Shown here: piece after piece, positions 55,862 through 64,000 of the stretch | How positions within the stretch are numbered: the first letter of the stretch is position 1 | How the letters are laid out: the number at the start of each line of letters is the position of its first letter | DNA from: Sphingomonas insulae | Lineage (GTDB): Bacteria > Pseudomonadota > Alphaproteobacteria > Sphingomonadales > Sphingomonadaceae | Assembly (NCBI RefSeq): GCF_010450875.1 | Contig: NZ_CP048422.1 | Location: forward strand, 675,001 to 739,000 | Reading direction: 5' to 3' | DNA length: 64,000 bases | Notes under the pieces: generated by a model | The model's input: the letters and a program-made list of their open reading frames with translations, nothing else | Database searches by the model: none | What the model was told of the DNA's origin: nothing | Program-made: the position numbers and the translations under genes

Positions 55862-56095
55862 ATGATCCCGCCGCCCGAAACCGTCCGCGTCTCCCAGCGC
55901 CGTGTCGCCTGCGATGGCGCCACCGACATTCCCGGCGGCGCCGCACTCGGCCATCCGCGGGTGTTCCTCCAGATCGACGAGGACGGCTATGTCGACTGCG
56001 GCTATTGCGATCGGCGCTTCGTGCTGATCGGCGGACCGGCGGATCACGCCGACCAATCGAAACTGCCCGATCATCCGGATGGCGCGAGCGTTTAA
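55862..56095 (+). CDS. Zinc-finger protein of the NDUFS6/zf-CHCC type
   Basis: The 77-aa protein has [41 protein letters not shown], matching the zf-CHCC family related to the complex I NDUFS6 subunit. One Cys near VACDG, a His in GHP, and the pair DCGYC could hold zinc. It sits upstream of tldD. Confidence 0.8.
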   Translation: MIPPPETVRVSQRRVACDGATDIPGGAALGHPRVFLQIDEDGYVDCGYCDRRFVLIGGPADHADQSKLPDHPDGASV

Positions 56096-56113
56096 CGCCC
56101 CTATATTGCGGGC

Positions 56114-57544
56114 ATGACACTTGCTGCCGATCCCCGCTCGTTCCTGTATCGCGATGCCCTGTCGCCGGATGCCGCGCTTCGCCTGACCGCCGAGGCGCTG
56201 GGCAGGGCCGACGACGGCGAATTGTACCTGCAATATCGCCGGGCAGAGGCGTTCGGCTTCGACGACGGGCGGCTGAAGACGGCAAGCTACGACACCAATG
56301 CGGGGTTCGGCCTGCGCGCGGTATCGGGCGAGATGACCGCCTTTGCCCATGCCAACGAACTGTCCGAGGCGGCGATCAAGCGCGCGGGCGAGACGATGGC
56401 GCTGATCGATCCGACGACGAGTGCCAAGGCACCGCCGCCGCAGGGCAATAACCGCCACCTCTATACCGCTGCCGATCCGCTCGACCTGGTGCCGTTCGCC
56501 GACAAGGTGAATTTGTGCCAGACGATCGACGCCGCGGCGCGCGCGCGCGACCCGCGCGTCGCGCAGGTGTCGGTCGGGCTGTCGGGAACGTGGAGCGTCG
56601 TCGAGATCGTCCGGCCGGACGGCTTCGTCGCCACCGACGTGCGGCCGCTGGTGCGATTGAACATCCAGATCGTCGTCGAGCAGAACGGCCGCCGCGAGAC
56701 GGGGACGTTCGGGATCGGCGGTCGCTACCTGTACGACCGATTGTTCGATGCGAGCGTATGGAATCGCGGCATCGACGAGGCGTTGGCGCATGCCCTCGTC
56801 AACCTCGATTCGGTCGCGGCGCCGGCGGGCGAGATGACCGTGCTGCTCGGACCCGGCTGGCCGGGCATCGTGCTGCACGAGGCGATCGGCCATGGGCTGG
56901 AGGGCGACTTCAACCGCAAGGGCACGTCCGCCTTCTCCGGCCGGGTCGGCGAACGCGTCGCCGCGCCGGGCGTGACGGTGGTGGATGACGGATCGATCCA
57001 GGATCGCCGCGGTTCGCTGTCGATCGACGACGAGGGCACGCCGACCGGCGAGACGGTGCTGATCGAGGACGGCATCCTCAAGGGCTATATGCAGGACCGG
57101 CTCAACGCGCGGCTGATGGGAGTCGCGCCGACCGGGAACGGCCGCCGCGAAAGCTTCGCGCATGCGCCGATGCCGCGCATGACCAACACGTTCATGAAGG
57201 GCGGCAAGGACGATCCCGCCGAGCTGCTCGCCCGCGTCAAGCGCGGCATTTTCGCCAAGAGCTTCGGCGGCGGGCAGGTCGATATCGTCTCGGGCAAGTT
57301 CGTCTTCAGCTGCACCGAGGCGTATATGATCGAGGACGGCCGGATCGGCGCCCCGATCAAGGGCGCGACGCTGATCGGCGATGGCCCCACTGTGCTGACC
57401 AAGGTGACGGGGATCGGCAACGATTTCGCACTGGACGAGGGCATCGGCGTGTGCGGCAAGGGCGGGCAAAGCGTACCGGCGGGCGTGGGCCAGCCGACGT
57501 TGCTGGTCGATGGACTGACGGTCGGCGGGACGGCGACGGGTTAA
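56114..57544 (+). CDS. tldD: Metalloprotease TldD
   Basis: The 476-aa protein has the TldD metal motif HEAIGHGLEGD (H-E-x3-H) and the flanking conserved GDFNRKGTSAF and GGQVDIVSGKFVFSCTEAY segments. TldD forms a complex with TldE (PmbA) to process small peptides and is needed for CcdA turnover in E. coli. No tldE is in the window. Notably a ccdAB-like pair follows on the opposite strand. Confidence 0.93.
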   Translation: MTLAADPRSFLYRDALSPDAALRLTAEALGRADDGELYLQYRRAEAFGFDDGRLKTASYDTNAGFGLRAVSGEMTAFAHANELSEAAIKRAGETMALIDPTTSAKAPPPQGNNRHLYTAADPLDLVPFADKVNLCQTIDAAARARDPRVAQVSVGLSGTWSVVEIVRPDGFVATDVRPLVRLNIQIVVEQNGRRETGTFGIGGRYLYDRLFDASVWNRGIDEALAHALVNLDSVAAPAGEMTVLLGPGWPGIVLHEAIGHGLEGDFNRKGTSAFSGRVGERVAAPGVTVVDDGSIQDRRGSLSIDDEGTPTGETVLIEDGILKGYMQDRLNARLMGVAPTGNGRRESFAHAPMPRMTNTFMKGGKDDPAELLARVKRGIFAKSFGGGQVDIVSGKFVFSCTEAYMIEDGRIGAPIKGATLIGDGPTVLTKVTGIGNDFALDEGIGVCGKGGQSVPAGVGQPTLLVDGLTVGGTATG

Positions 57545-57831
57545 AAGCCCGTCACGAGCAGGTCGATCGCGGCCTTGATCTCATATTCGTGCTCGGCCAG
57601 GCTCTGGACTGTTCCCAGAATGTCGCGTTTGGCGATGCTGCGCGCCAGCGGCGTTATCATCGTGAGTGGCTCACCGCCAACGATGAAGGTCGGGGTCAGG
57701 CGCGCGAGGTCGATGTGGTCGAGCTTGCGCAGCGGTACGACGAAGCGGGTCGGCAGGTCGGCGAGGAAATTGGATTGGCAGTCCAGCACGATCACGTTGC
57801 CGGTCACCCGAAGCGCGTCGAATTGCGCCAT
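57541..57831 (-). CDS. ccdB: CcdB-family toxin
   Basis: The 96-aa protein matches CcdB: FVVPLRKLDHI, LTPTFIVGGEPLTMITPLAR, and the C-terminal HEYEIKAAIDLLVTGF. CcdB inhibits DNA gyrase. In E. coli CcdB the last residues Trp-Gly-Ile are essential for poisoning, whereas here the end is Thr-Gly-Phe, so toxicity is uncertain. Its start overlaps the ccdA stop by one base, and its own stop overlaps the convergent tldD stop. Confidence 0.85.
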   Translation of the reverse strand: MAQFDALRVTGNVIVLDCQSNFLADLPTRFVVPLRKLDHIDLARLTPTFIVGGEPLTMITPLARSIAKRDILGTVQSLAEHEYEIKAAIDLLVTGF

Positions 57832-58076
57832 CAGAGCGACGCAAGATGGGCCAGCGGATCACCTTGGTCTTCGTACCAGTTGGTGAAACGTTCGATCGCT
57901 TCCCGATTCTCCTCGCGCCAGCGTTGTTCGCGGGCGTCTTTGACAGCGACGCGCAGTGCGGCCTCGGTAACCCGGGAAAGATTGACGCCCGCCTCCCGCG
58001 CCGCGGCGACGATGCCGGTGTCGATCGACAGATTGACGGACTTGCGCTTGTTCGGCGAGATCGGATCGTGTCTCAT
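57831..58076 (-). CDS. ccdA: CcdA-family antitoxin
   Basis: The 81-aa protein has an N-terminal ribbon-helix-helix-like DNA-binding part (KRKSVNLSIDTGIVAAAREAGVNLSRVTEAAL) and a charged C-terminal tail (REENREAIERFTNWYEDQGDPLAHL) that should bind CcdB. This is the usual organisation, with the antitoxin first. It probably represses its own promoter. Confidence 0.85.
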   Translation of the reverse strand: MRHDPISPNKRKSVNLSIDTGIVAAAREAGVNLSRVTEAALRVAVKDAREQRWREENREAIERFTNWYEDQGDPLAHLASL

Positions 58077-58125
58077 CCGTTGAAATTATGCGCATGATCC
58101 GTGTGCGTCAATGAAGGCATTCCCC

Positions 58126-58332
58126 ATGAGCATCGTCGAACTTGGTCGCTACGACCGCAACCTCGCCAACATCATCGTCGGGCGGCTGGATGCCGAAGGG
58201 ATCGACGCGATCGCCTTCGACGGCGGGGCGAGCATCGCCGATGGCAGCTATCTGCTGATCCCGGTGCGGGTGATGGTGGACGAGGACGATCTGGACGCCG
58301 CTCAGGCCATCGTCGCCGCTGCCCAAATTTGA
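58126..58332 (+). CDS. DUF2007 protein (putative signal transducer)
   Basis: This 68-aa protein has the DUF2007 pattern: IVELGRYDRNLANIIVGRLDAEGIDAIAFDGG and LIPVRVMVDEDDLDAAQAIVAA. The family is small and its function unknown. GAAGG eight bases before the ATG at 58126 favours this start over the ATG at 58111. Confidence 0.75.
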   Translation: MSIVELGRYDRNLANIIVGRLDAEGIDAIAFDGGASIADGSYLLIPVRVMVDEDDLDAAQAIVAAAQI

Positions 58333-58359
58333 GGCAGCGCCGCCGGGCTGCTTATTATT
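58333..58359 (+). terminator. Weak terminator-like hairpin after DUF2007
   Basis: GGCAGC and GCTGC pair around a short loop and are followed by TTATTATT. The stem is short, so the call is tentative. Confidence 0.35.
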
Positions 58360-58418
58360 CTATCGTTTGGGGGTGATCCCCGGGCCATCCTGCCCGCCTG
58401 ACACCGTCGTTTCGCGGC

Positions 58419-58433
58419 TGGCACGATGATTGC
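58419..58433 (+). promoter_or_regulatory. Sigma-54 promoter of glnK-amtB
   Basis: TGGCAC, five bases, TTGC matches the -24/-12 consensus of sigma-54 exactly in spacing and core bases. It lies about 34 bp before the glnK ATG, consistent with NtrC-dependent nitrogen control. Upstream NtrC sites were not located. Confidence 0.85.
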
Positions 58434-58466
58434 GATGCTGCCCTCCGGACAATCGAGGGGGCAGGG

Positions 58467-58805
58467 ATGAAGCTGGTCATTGCGATCATCAAGCCGTTCA
58501 AACTGGACGAGGTGAGGGAAGCGCTCACCACGTTGGGCGTGGCGGGGATGACGGTTACCGAGGTCAAGGGGTTCGGCCGCCAGAAGGGCCAGACCGAAAT
58601 CTATCGCGGCGCCGAATACAGCACCAACATGGTGCCCAAGATCAAGATCGAGGTGGTCTGCGCCGCCGATCTCGCGCCCCGCGTGGTCGAGGCGATCCAG
58701 GCATCGGCGAACACCGGCGCGATCGGCGACGGCAAGATCTTCGTGCTCGACGTCGGTCAGGCGGTGCGCATCCGCACCGGTGAAACCGACGATTCAGCGC
58801 TCTGA
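58467..58805 (+). CDS. glnK: PII nitrogen regulatory protein GlnK
   Basis: The 112-aa PII protein has the T-loop Tyr51 (YSTNMVPK), the B-loop TGAIGDGKIF and the C-loop VRIRTGE. It binds ATP/ADP and 2-oxoglutarate, and is paired with AmtB. GGCAGGG precedes the ATG. The amtB gene follows after 11 bp, the usual arrangement. Confidence 0.95.
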   Translation: MKLVIAIIKPFKLDEVREALTTLGVAGMTVTEVKGFGRQKGQTEIYRGAEYSTNMVPKIKIEVVCAADLAPRVVEAIQASANTGAIGDGKIFVLDVGQAVRIRTGETDDSAL

Positions 58806-58816
58806 GGGGGTATAGG

Positions 58817-60184
58817 ATGAAGCATGCTTTCAAAGTCGCGGGTGCAGCGGGGCTGACCGCCCTGGCGTTCGCCGCCATGCCCGCCTGGGCGCAGGATGCC
58901 GCGTTGCAGGCGCCGCCGGCTGCCGCCGCGCCGGTCGTCGCGACCGTCAACAAGGGCGACACCGCCTGGATGATGACATCGACCGTCCTCGTCATGATGA
59001 TGATCCTGCCGGGCCTCGCGCTGTTCTACGGCGGTCTCACCCGGGCCAAGAACATGCTGTCGGTGATGACGCAGATCGGCGCGGTCGCCAGCCTGGCGAT
59101 GCTGTTGTGGGTGATGTACGGCTACAGCCTCGCGTTCGGGCCGGACCTCACCAGCGGCCTGTCGAACGTGATCGGCAGCCTGGACAAGGCGTTCCTGAAG
59201 GGTGTGACGCCGGCGTCGCAGGCGGCGACCTTCACCGCCGGGGTCGAGATTCCCGAATATGTCTTCATCTGTTTCCAGATGACCTTCGCGGCGATCACCG
59301 TCGCGCTGGTGCTGGGTTCGGTGGTGGAGCGGATGAAGTTCTCCGCCGTCATGGCCTTTGCCGCGGTGTGGCTGACGATCGTCTATTTCCCGATCGCGCA
59401 CATGGTCTGGGCCTCGTCCGGCTTCTTCTTCAAGGCGGGCGCGCTCGATTTCGCCGGCGGCACCGTGGTGCACATCAATGCCGGCGTCTCGGCGCTGGTC
59501 GCCAGCATCATGCTGGGCAAGCGCATGGGCTATCCGACGACGCCGATGCCGCCGCACTCGCTGACGCTGACCGCGGTCGGCACCGGCCTGCTGTGGGTGG
59601 GCTGGTTCGGCTTCAACGCCGGGTCGGCGCTCGAGGCCAACGGTTCGGCAGGGCTGGCGATGATCAACACCTTCGTCGCCACCGCATCGGGCGCGCTGTT
59701 CTGGATGCTGGCCGAGCGCCTGCGCGGCCACAAGGGTTCGGCGCTGGGCTTCTGCTCGGGCATCGTCGCCGGACTGGTCGCGGTGACGCCGGCCGCCGGC
59801 AATTCCGGGCCATTCGGCGCGATCGTGCTGGGTGCCGTCGCTTCGCTGGTGTGCTTCTTCGCGGTATCGGTGCTGAAGCCGAAGCTGGGCTATGACGACG
59901 CGCTCGACGCGTTCGGCGTGCACGGCATCGGCGGCATGGTCGGCGCGATCGGCACCGGCATCGTCTACGCCCCCTCGCTGGGCGGCCCCGGCGCTGCCGA
60001 TTATGCGATGGGCGCCAAGCTGCTGGTCCAGGTCGAGGCGGTGGTCGTCACCACCATCTGGGCGACGATCGGCACCGTGATCGCGATCCTGATCGCCAAG
60101 GCGCTCACCGGCCTGCGTGTCGCTCCCGAAGTCGAGCAGGAAGGCCTCGACCTCGGCGAACACGGCGAGCGCGCCTACAACTGA
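58817..60184 (+). CDS. amtB: Ammonium transporter
   Basis: The 455-aa protein has a signal peptide ending near PAWAQDA and about eleven hydrophobic segments, with the family motifs DFAGGTVVHINAGVSALVA and FGVHGIGGMVGAIGTG. AmtB conducts ammonium into the cell and is controlled by GlnK. It ends the nitrogen operon, followed by a strong terminator. Confidence 0.95.
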   Translation: MKHAFKVAGAAGLTALAFAAMPAWAQDAALQAPPAAAAPVVATVNKGDTAWMMTSTVLVMMMILPGLALFYGGLTRAKNMLSVMTQIGAVASLAMLLWVMYGYSLAFGPDLTSGLSNVIGSLDKAFLKGVTPASQAATFTAGVEIPEYVFICFQMTFAAITVALVLGSVVERMKFSAVMAFAAVWLTIVYFPIAHMVWASSGFFFKAGALDFAGGTVVHINAGVSALVASIMLGKRMGYPTTPMPPHSLTLTAVGTGLLWVGWFGFNAGSALEANGSAGLAMINTFVATASGALFWMLAERLRGHKGSALGFCSGIVAGLVAVTPAAGNSGPFGAIVLGAVASLVCFFAVSVLKPKLGYDDALDAFGVHGIGGMVGAIGTGIVYAPSLGGPGAADYAMGAKLLVQVEAVVVTTIWATIGTVIAILIAKALTGLRVAPEVEQEGLDLGEHGERAYN

Positions 60185-60253
60185 TCCACCGATCGGGCGC
60201 GGGGGCATGAGACCCCCGCGCCCCAACGAGGTTCCTCCTGCGGACGACCCTGG

Positions 60254-60283
60254 CCCGGTACGGCGACGTACCGGGTCTTTTTT
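60254..60283 (+). terminator. Rho-independent terminator after amtB
   Basis: CCCGGTACG and CGTACCGGG form a perfect 9-bp stem with a GCGA tetraloop, followed by TCTTTTTT. It lies 70 bp after the amtB stop. Confidence 0.88.
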
Positions 60284-60365
60284 CGTCGGATGCGCGCGGG
60301 GGGCGGAGCGATGGTGTGTCACGCGACGGCGCAGCGTAGCGACGTGCCTAGAAGAGGAGAACGTG

Positions 60366-60580
60366 TTTCACGCGAAGACGCGAAGACGCGAAGGGGGGAG
60401 GAGAAGGTATTTTCACGCGGAGGCGCGGAGGCGCGGAGGCGCGGAGGTGTCGCGTTTCAGGCGTACGTAGCGCTGGCCAACAGGTCTATTCGCGATGAGA
60501 ATAGGCGGCTGCGCCGCCCACACTGTCTCTGCGCCTCCGCGTGAAGCCCTTCGTTCTTGCTCTTCGCGGCTTCGCTTGAG
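60366..60580. repeat. Composite GC-rich inverted repeat element, copy 2
   Basis: The left arm has CGCGAAGA units (about 60370-60392) and then CGCGGAGG units repeated in tandem (about 60416-60448). The right arm (about 60528-60580) has CTGCGCCTCCGCGTGAAG and CTTCGCGGCTTCGC. The same order of modules, in inverted arms, occurs near 22.8 kb. It fills much of the 458-bp gap between amtB and ribH; the rest holds no gene. Confidence 0.78.
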
Positions 60581-60642
60581 ATGTTACGCTCGACGCGTCT
60601 CGCCGAAGGGTGGCCCCAGGAACGGGGCCAGGTGACGGCGGG

Positions 60643-61062
60643 TCAGGCGAGCCGGTCGCGCAATGCCAGCATGGCGAGTGCTGCCTGCGCCGCGCCGCCA
60701 CCCTTGTCGAGTTGTGCCGGGTCGGCGCGGACGATCGCCTGCGCTTCGTTCTCGGTGGTGAGGATGCCGTTGCCGATCGCGAGGCCGTCCAGCGTCAGCG
60801 CCATGATGCCGCGGGCGCTTTCGTTCGCGACGATTTCGAAATGATAGGTTTCGCCGCGGATCACCACGCCCAGCGCGACGAAGGCGTCGTAGCTATCGCC
60901 GTCCGATGCCAGCGCGATCGCGCCGGGGACTTCCAGCGCGCCCGGCACGGTCACCGTATCGTGGGTGTGGCCCGCCGCCTCGATCGCGGCGCGGGCGCCG
61001 GCGACGAGCATGTCGTTGAGATGGTCGTAGAAGCGCGCTTCCACGATGAGCACATGGGCCAT
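60643..61062 (-). CDS. ribH: 6,7-Dimethyl-8-ribityllumazine synthase
   Basis: The 139-aa protein has [63 protein letters not shown] and [13 protein letters not shown], the full RibH core. It condenses the ribityl and butanone-phosphate precursors of riboflavin. It begins 1 bp after the ribB end. Confidence 0.95.
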   Translation of the reverse strand: MAHVLIVEARFYDHLNDMLVAGARAAIEAAGHTHDTVTVPGALEVPGAIALASDGDSYDAFVALGVVIRGETYHFEIVANESARGIMALTLDGLAIGNGILTTENEAQAIVRADPAQLDKGGGAAQAALAMLALRDRLA

Positions 61063-61063
61063 G

Positions 61064-62227
61064 TCAGGCCTCCGTCGTCAGTGATGTTTCGGGGGGCGTA
61101 TCGATGGCGCGTTCGCCGACGATCGACAGGCCATAGCCATCGAGGCCGACCAGGGTGTGATGGGTGTTGGTGAGCAGCACCATCTCTTCGACGCCCAGTT
61201 CGGTGAGGATCATCGCGCCGACGCCATAGTCGCGCAATTCCTCCATATCCTCCTTGGGCAGGGTGCCGGCCTGTGCCTGGAGCGCGATCGTGAACTGGTC
61301 GGTCCGCGGCCGGTTGATGACGACGATCACGCCGGCGCCGTCGGCCGCGATGATCTCCATTGAGCGTTGCAGCAGGGTGCCGCGATCGCCGTCCTCGCCG
61401 AAGATGTCGGCGAAGGTCGAGAGCGCGTGCATCCGCACCAGCGTCGGCCTGGTCGGATCGACCTTGCCCTTGACCAGCGCGATCTGTTCGCTGCCCGTCG
61501 CCTTGTTCCAATAGGTCATCGCGGTCCACTCGCCGCCCCAGCGGCTGGTGAACTTCGCCTCGGCGCGCTTTTCGACGAGATGGTCGTAGCGGCGGCGATA
61601 GGCGATCAGGTCGCGGATCGTACCGATCTTGAGGTTGTGGAACTGCGCGAACGTCACGAGATCGTCGAGGCGCGCCATCGTCCCGTCCTCGTTCATGATC
61701 TCGCAGATCACGCCCGAGGGGTTGAGGCCAGCGAGGCGCGAAACGTCGACCGCCGCCTCGGTATGGCCGGTGCGCACCAGCACGCCGCCGTCGCGCGCGA
61801 CCAGCGGAAAGACGTGGCCCGGCGTCACGATCTCGTCGCGCGACTTGGACGAATCGATCGCCACCGCGACGGTCCGCGCGCGATCGGCGGCGGAGATGCC
61901 GGTGGTGACGCCGTCGCGCGCCTCGATCGAGGTGGTGAAGGCGGTTTCGTACCGCGTGCCGTTGTTGCGGCTCATCAACGACAGGCCGAGTTCGTCGACG
62001 CGCTTCCGGGTCAGCGCGAGGCAGATGAGGCCACGGCCGTGCTTGGCCATGAAGTTGATCTTTTCCGGCGTCGCCATCTGCGCCGGGATGACCAGGTCGC
62101 CCTCGTTCTCGCGATCCTCGTCGTCGACCAGGATGAACATGCGGCCGTTGCGCGCCTCGTCGATGATCTCTTCGGGGCTCGACAGGAAGGCGTGGCGCAG
62201 GCGCGACAGGTCAGGCTTAGCGGCCAC
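61064..62227 (-). CDS. ribB: 3,4-Dihydroxy-2-butanone-4-phosphate synthase with degenerate GTP-cyclohydrolase II-like domain
   Basis: The 387-aa protein has a complete N-terminal DHBP synthase ([60 protein letters not shown]). The C-terminal domain resembles GTP cyclohydrolase II but lacks its zinc-binding cysteines: the place of the usual HSECLTGD-x-F is [17 protein letters not shown]. This is the RibBX type. It starts at a GTG with GGAG seven bases upstream, overlapping the ribE stop by 11 bp. Confidence 0.9.
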   Translation of the reverse strand: MAAKPDLSRLRHAFLSSPEEIIDEARNGRMFILVDDEDRENEGDLVIPAQMATPEKINFMAKHGRGLICLALTRKRVDELGLSLMSRNNGTRYETAFTTSIEARDGVTTGISAADRARTVAVAIDSSKSRDEIVTPGHVFPLVARDGGVLVRTGHTEAAVDVSRLAGLNPSGVICEIMNEDGTMARLDDLVTFAQFHNLKIGTIRDLIAYRRRYDHLVEKRAEAKFTSRWGGEWTAMTYWNKATGSEQIALVKGKVDPTRPTLVRMHALSTFADIFGEDGDRGTLLQRSMEIIAADGAGVIVVINRPRTDQFTIALQAQAGTLPKEDMEELRDYGVGAMILTELGVEEMVLLTNTHHTLVGLDGYGLSIVGERAIDTPPETSLTTEA

Positions 62228-62822
62228 GGTAATGCTCCATACGTTGCAGGTAGCGGGCGAGCACATCGATCTCGATATTCACCATCCGGCCCCGGGCGAG
62301 GGTGCCGAGCGTGGTGACCGCCTGGGTGTGGGGGATGAGGTTGACCGAAAAATGCGTCGCGTCGGCATGATCCTCGACCGTGTTGACGGTCAGCGACACG
62401 CCGTCGATGGTGATCGACCCCTTTGGCGCGATGAACGGGGCGAGGTCCTTCGGCACCGCAAGCACGATCCGATGCGATTCGCCCTCGGGCGCGACGTCGA
62501 GCACCTCGGCGATGCCATCGACGTGGCCGGTGACGATATGCCCGCCCAGCTCGTCGCCCAGCTTCATCGCGCGTTCGAGGTTAAGCCGGCGGCCCGCCGT
62601 CCACTGATCGCGCGCGGTGCGGCGGATCGTTTCGGCCGACACCTGCATGTCGAACCATCCCGGCCCCTTGTCGACGACCGTCAGGCAGACGCCCGAACAG
62701 GCGATCGACGCGCCCAGGTCGATCGTGTCGGTATCATAGGCGGTGGCGATGCGCAGACGGGTATCGCCGCGGCTCTCGACCGATTCGATGGTGCCGATAT
62801 CGCTGACTATGCCGGTGAACAT
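62217..62822 (-). CDS. ribE: Riboflavin synthase alpha chain
   Basis: The 201-aa protein begins MFTGIVSDIGTI and has two lumazine-binding repeats, with LGASIACSGVCLTVV and the second IAPKGSITIDGVSLTVNTV. It dismutates lumazine to riboflavin. It overlaps ribD by 16 bp. Confidence 0.95.
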   Translation of the reverse strand: MFTGIVSDIGTIESVESRGDTRLRIATAYDTDTIDLGASIACSGVCLTVVDKGPGWFDMQVSAETIRRTARDQWTAGRRLNLERAMKLGDELGGHIVTGHVDGIAEVLDVAPEGESHRIVLAVPKDLAPFIAPKGSITIDGVSLTVNTVEDHADATHFSVNLIPHTQAVTTLGTLARGRMVNIEIDVLARYLQRMEHYRGR

Positions 62823-63814
62823 GGGCTGCGCTCGTATACCTCGACTCGATCGGTGCCAAGCTGCCGCGCATCGTGCAATCGCCAGCGGCCATGTGCCGTT
62901 CCGAGATCGTCGAGGCCGATGTCGCGGATCGCCGGATTGCCGCCGCCGATCAGGATCGGGGCACGGTAGAGCAGCAGCCGGTCGACCAGATCGGCGCGCA
63001 GGAACGCGGCGGCGGCGGCGCCGCCCTCGATCAGGACATGGTCGGCGGGAAGGGCGGCGATCTGTTCGGGACCGGTGATCCGGATGGGCGGGCGTGCCTC
63101 CTCGTCCGGCGGCGCAGCTGCGGACGGGCGCGCGGACAGGATGACCCGCATCGGCGCCCTGTCCTCCAGTCCCGGCAGGCGGACGTCGAGCGTCGGCGCG
63201 TCCACGTCCCAGGTCGCGCGACCGACCAGGATCGCGTCATGCCGGCTGCGTTCCAGATGCGCGTGCGCGCGCGCCTGCGCACCGGTGATCCATCGGCTGG
63301 TGCCGTCCGCCAGCGCGATGCAGCCGTCGAGCGACGTGGCGAGCTTCAGCGTCACCGCTGGTCGTGCCAGCCGCTGGCGGGTGAGGAATCCCGCCATGCC
63401 GCGCGCCGCATCGTCCGCCCGCACGCCGTGGCTCACCGCGATGCCGGCGTCGCGCAGCCGTGCCAGCCCGAAGCGATCGGTCCGCGGGTCGGGGTCGCCC
63501 AGCGCCACCACGACGCGCGCGACGCCAGCGGCGATCAGCAGGTCCGAACAGGCCGGGCCGCGGGCCGAGACATGCGCACAGGGTTCGAGCGTGGTGTAGG
63601 CGGTCGCGCCGCGCGCCGCGCCGCCGGCCGCCGCCAGCGCCATCGCCTCGGCATGCGGGCGGCCACCCGGCTGCGTCCATCCGCGCCCGACGACGCGGCC
63701 ATCGTGAACGATCACGCAGCCGACGTTGGGATTGGGGGTCGTCCGGCCCCGCGATCGTTCGCCGAGCGCCAGTGCCGCGCCCATCCAGCGATGATCGGCG
63801 GTCAGAGCCCCCAC
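62807..63814 (-). CDS. ribD: Riboflavin-specific deaminase/reductase
   Basis: The 335-aa bifunctional enzyme has an N-terminal deaminase with zinc ligands HAE (His54, Glu56) and PCAH...PAC (Cys79, Cys89) and a C-terminal reductase (LKLATSLDGCIALADGTSRWITG, DAILVGRATWDVDAPTLDVR). It starts with a GTG that overlaps the upstream stop by 13 bp. Confidence 0.93.
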   Translation of the reverse strand: MGALTADHRWMGAALALGERSRGRTTPNPNVGCVIVHDGRVVGRGWTQPGGRPHAEAMALAAAGGAARGATAYTTLEPCAHVSARGPACSDLLIAAGVARVVVALGDPDPRTDRFGLARLRDAGIAVSHGVRADDAARGMAGFLTRQRLARPAVTLKLATSLDGCIALADGTSRWITGAQARAHAHLERSRHDAILVGRATWDVDAPTLDVRLPGLEDRAPMRVILSARPSAAAPPDEEARPPIRITGPEQIAALPADHVLIEGGAAAAAFLRADLVDRLLLYRAPILIGGGNPAIRDIGLDDLGTAHGRWRLHDARQLGTDRVEVYERSPCSPA

Positions 63815-64000
63815 TTGCTCATCGCGTCGTCGACCTGCTTGAACTGGCTGCGCAATTTGTCCTCGCGCGCCTTTTGCGCGGCGATGCGCTTGTCCTGTTC
63901 GACCTTGTCGATAGCCTGCTGCGCCTTGATCTGCGCATCGGTGCGGTCGGCCCGGTAGTTGTTGAAGTAGATGATGTTGGGCGAATAGGGTTCGGGCGGG
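63802..64000 (-). CDS. Partial hypothetical protein upstream of ribD (C-terminal part)
   Basis: The frame is open to the window edge and ends in TGA at 63802, about 13 bp inside the ribD start. The visible C-terminus is EPYSPNIIYFNNYRADRTDA, then a charged helix (AQQAIDKVEQDKRIAAQKARED) and MSKWGL. It is conserved-looking and coupled to ribD. No function can be assigned from this fragment. Confidence 0.55.
   Translation of the reverse strand, partial: PPEPYSPNIIYFNNYRADRTDAQIKAQQAIDKVEQDKRIAAQKAREDKLRSQFKQVDDAMSKWGL

Overview
The window looks like chromosomal DNA of a pigmented sphingomonad (Alphaproteobacteria, Sphingomonas or a close relative). The base composition is high-GC and the genes are tightly packed with many ATGA and TGATG overlaps. 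The gene content fits: a carotenoid set (crtB, crtI, crtY), COQ9, an NDUFS6-like zinc finger, an Atm1-type exporter resembling the Novosphingobium protein, a MipA/OmpV porin-like protein, and a textbook EcfG (general stress response) promoter. Genus is inferred from protein families and gene style; no alignment was run.

Layout. 1-9.5 kb: the 3' part of a very large outer-membrane beta-barrel protein, a PilZ protein, tRNA-Leu(GAG), a MATE exporter, a zinc-ribbon membrane protein, a single reading frame that joins FtsE to FtsX, a YdcF-family protein and a PlsC-like acyltransferase. 9.7-13.9 kb: divergent hisC-tyrC (aromatic amino acids) and metX-GNAT-metW (methionine). 13.9-16 kb: a single-domain response regulator behind an EcfG promoter, facing an HWE histidine kinase. 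16-25.9 kb: ssb, feoAB, coq9, an EamA transporter, an Old Yellow Enzyme, small proteins, recQ and a secreted protein. 25.9-34 kb: an Atm1-like exporter, crtB, a LOG-family protein, rlpA, a DUF559 nuclease-fold gene bracketed by inverted repeats, an adhesin-E-like protein, crtI and crtY. 34-36.8 kb: an acetyltransferase, a fatty-acid/sterol hydroxylase-family protein (possible carotenoid modifier), a DUF2141 protein and MipA/OmpV.

37-43.2 kb: an anti-sigma factor and ECF sigma factor (SigK/RskA type), divergent from four tandem exported ferritin-like (Ferritin_2 / PCC13-62 type) proteins. These form two pairs, each pair a Tat-like soluble form followed by a lipoprotein form and each ending in its own terminator. 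This is the most distinctive locus. 43.2-45.3 kb: a TPP riboswitch and thiC. 45.4-46.5 kb: a lower-GC two-gene cassette (a membrane protein plus a dCTP-deaminase/dUTPase-fold protein) of unknown role, possibly phage defence. 46.8-52.3 kb: housekeeping and accessory genes (GNAT, HTH protein, DUF427, ung, PhnA-like, PNPOx-like, TauE/SafE, S41 peptidase). 52.4-57.5 kb: a DUF892 ferritin-like protein, nadB, an ABC ATPase and tldD. 57.5-58.1 kb: a ccdAB-type toxin-antitoxin pair. 58.1-60.3 kb: DUF2007, then a sigma-54 promoter driving glnK-amtB. 60.6-64 kb: the riboflavin operon ribD-ribE-ribB(X)-ribH and the end of an upstream gene.

No prophage, insertion sequence with transposase, CRISPR array or rRNA was found. 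Short dispersed repeats are present: a composite Ser/Arg-neutral inverted repeat near 22.8 and 60.4 kb, a 30-bp repeat at 48.1 and 54.6 kb, and the repeats around the DUF559 gene.
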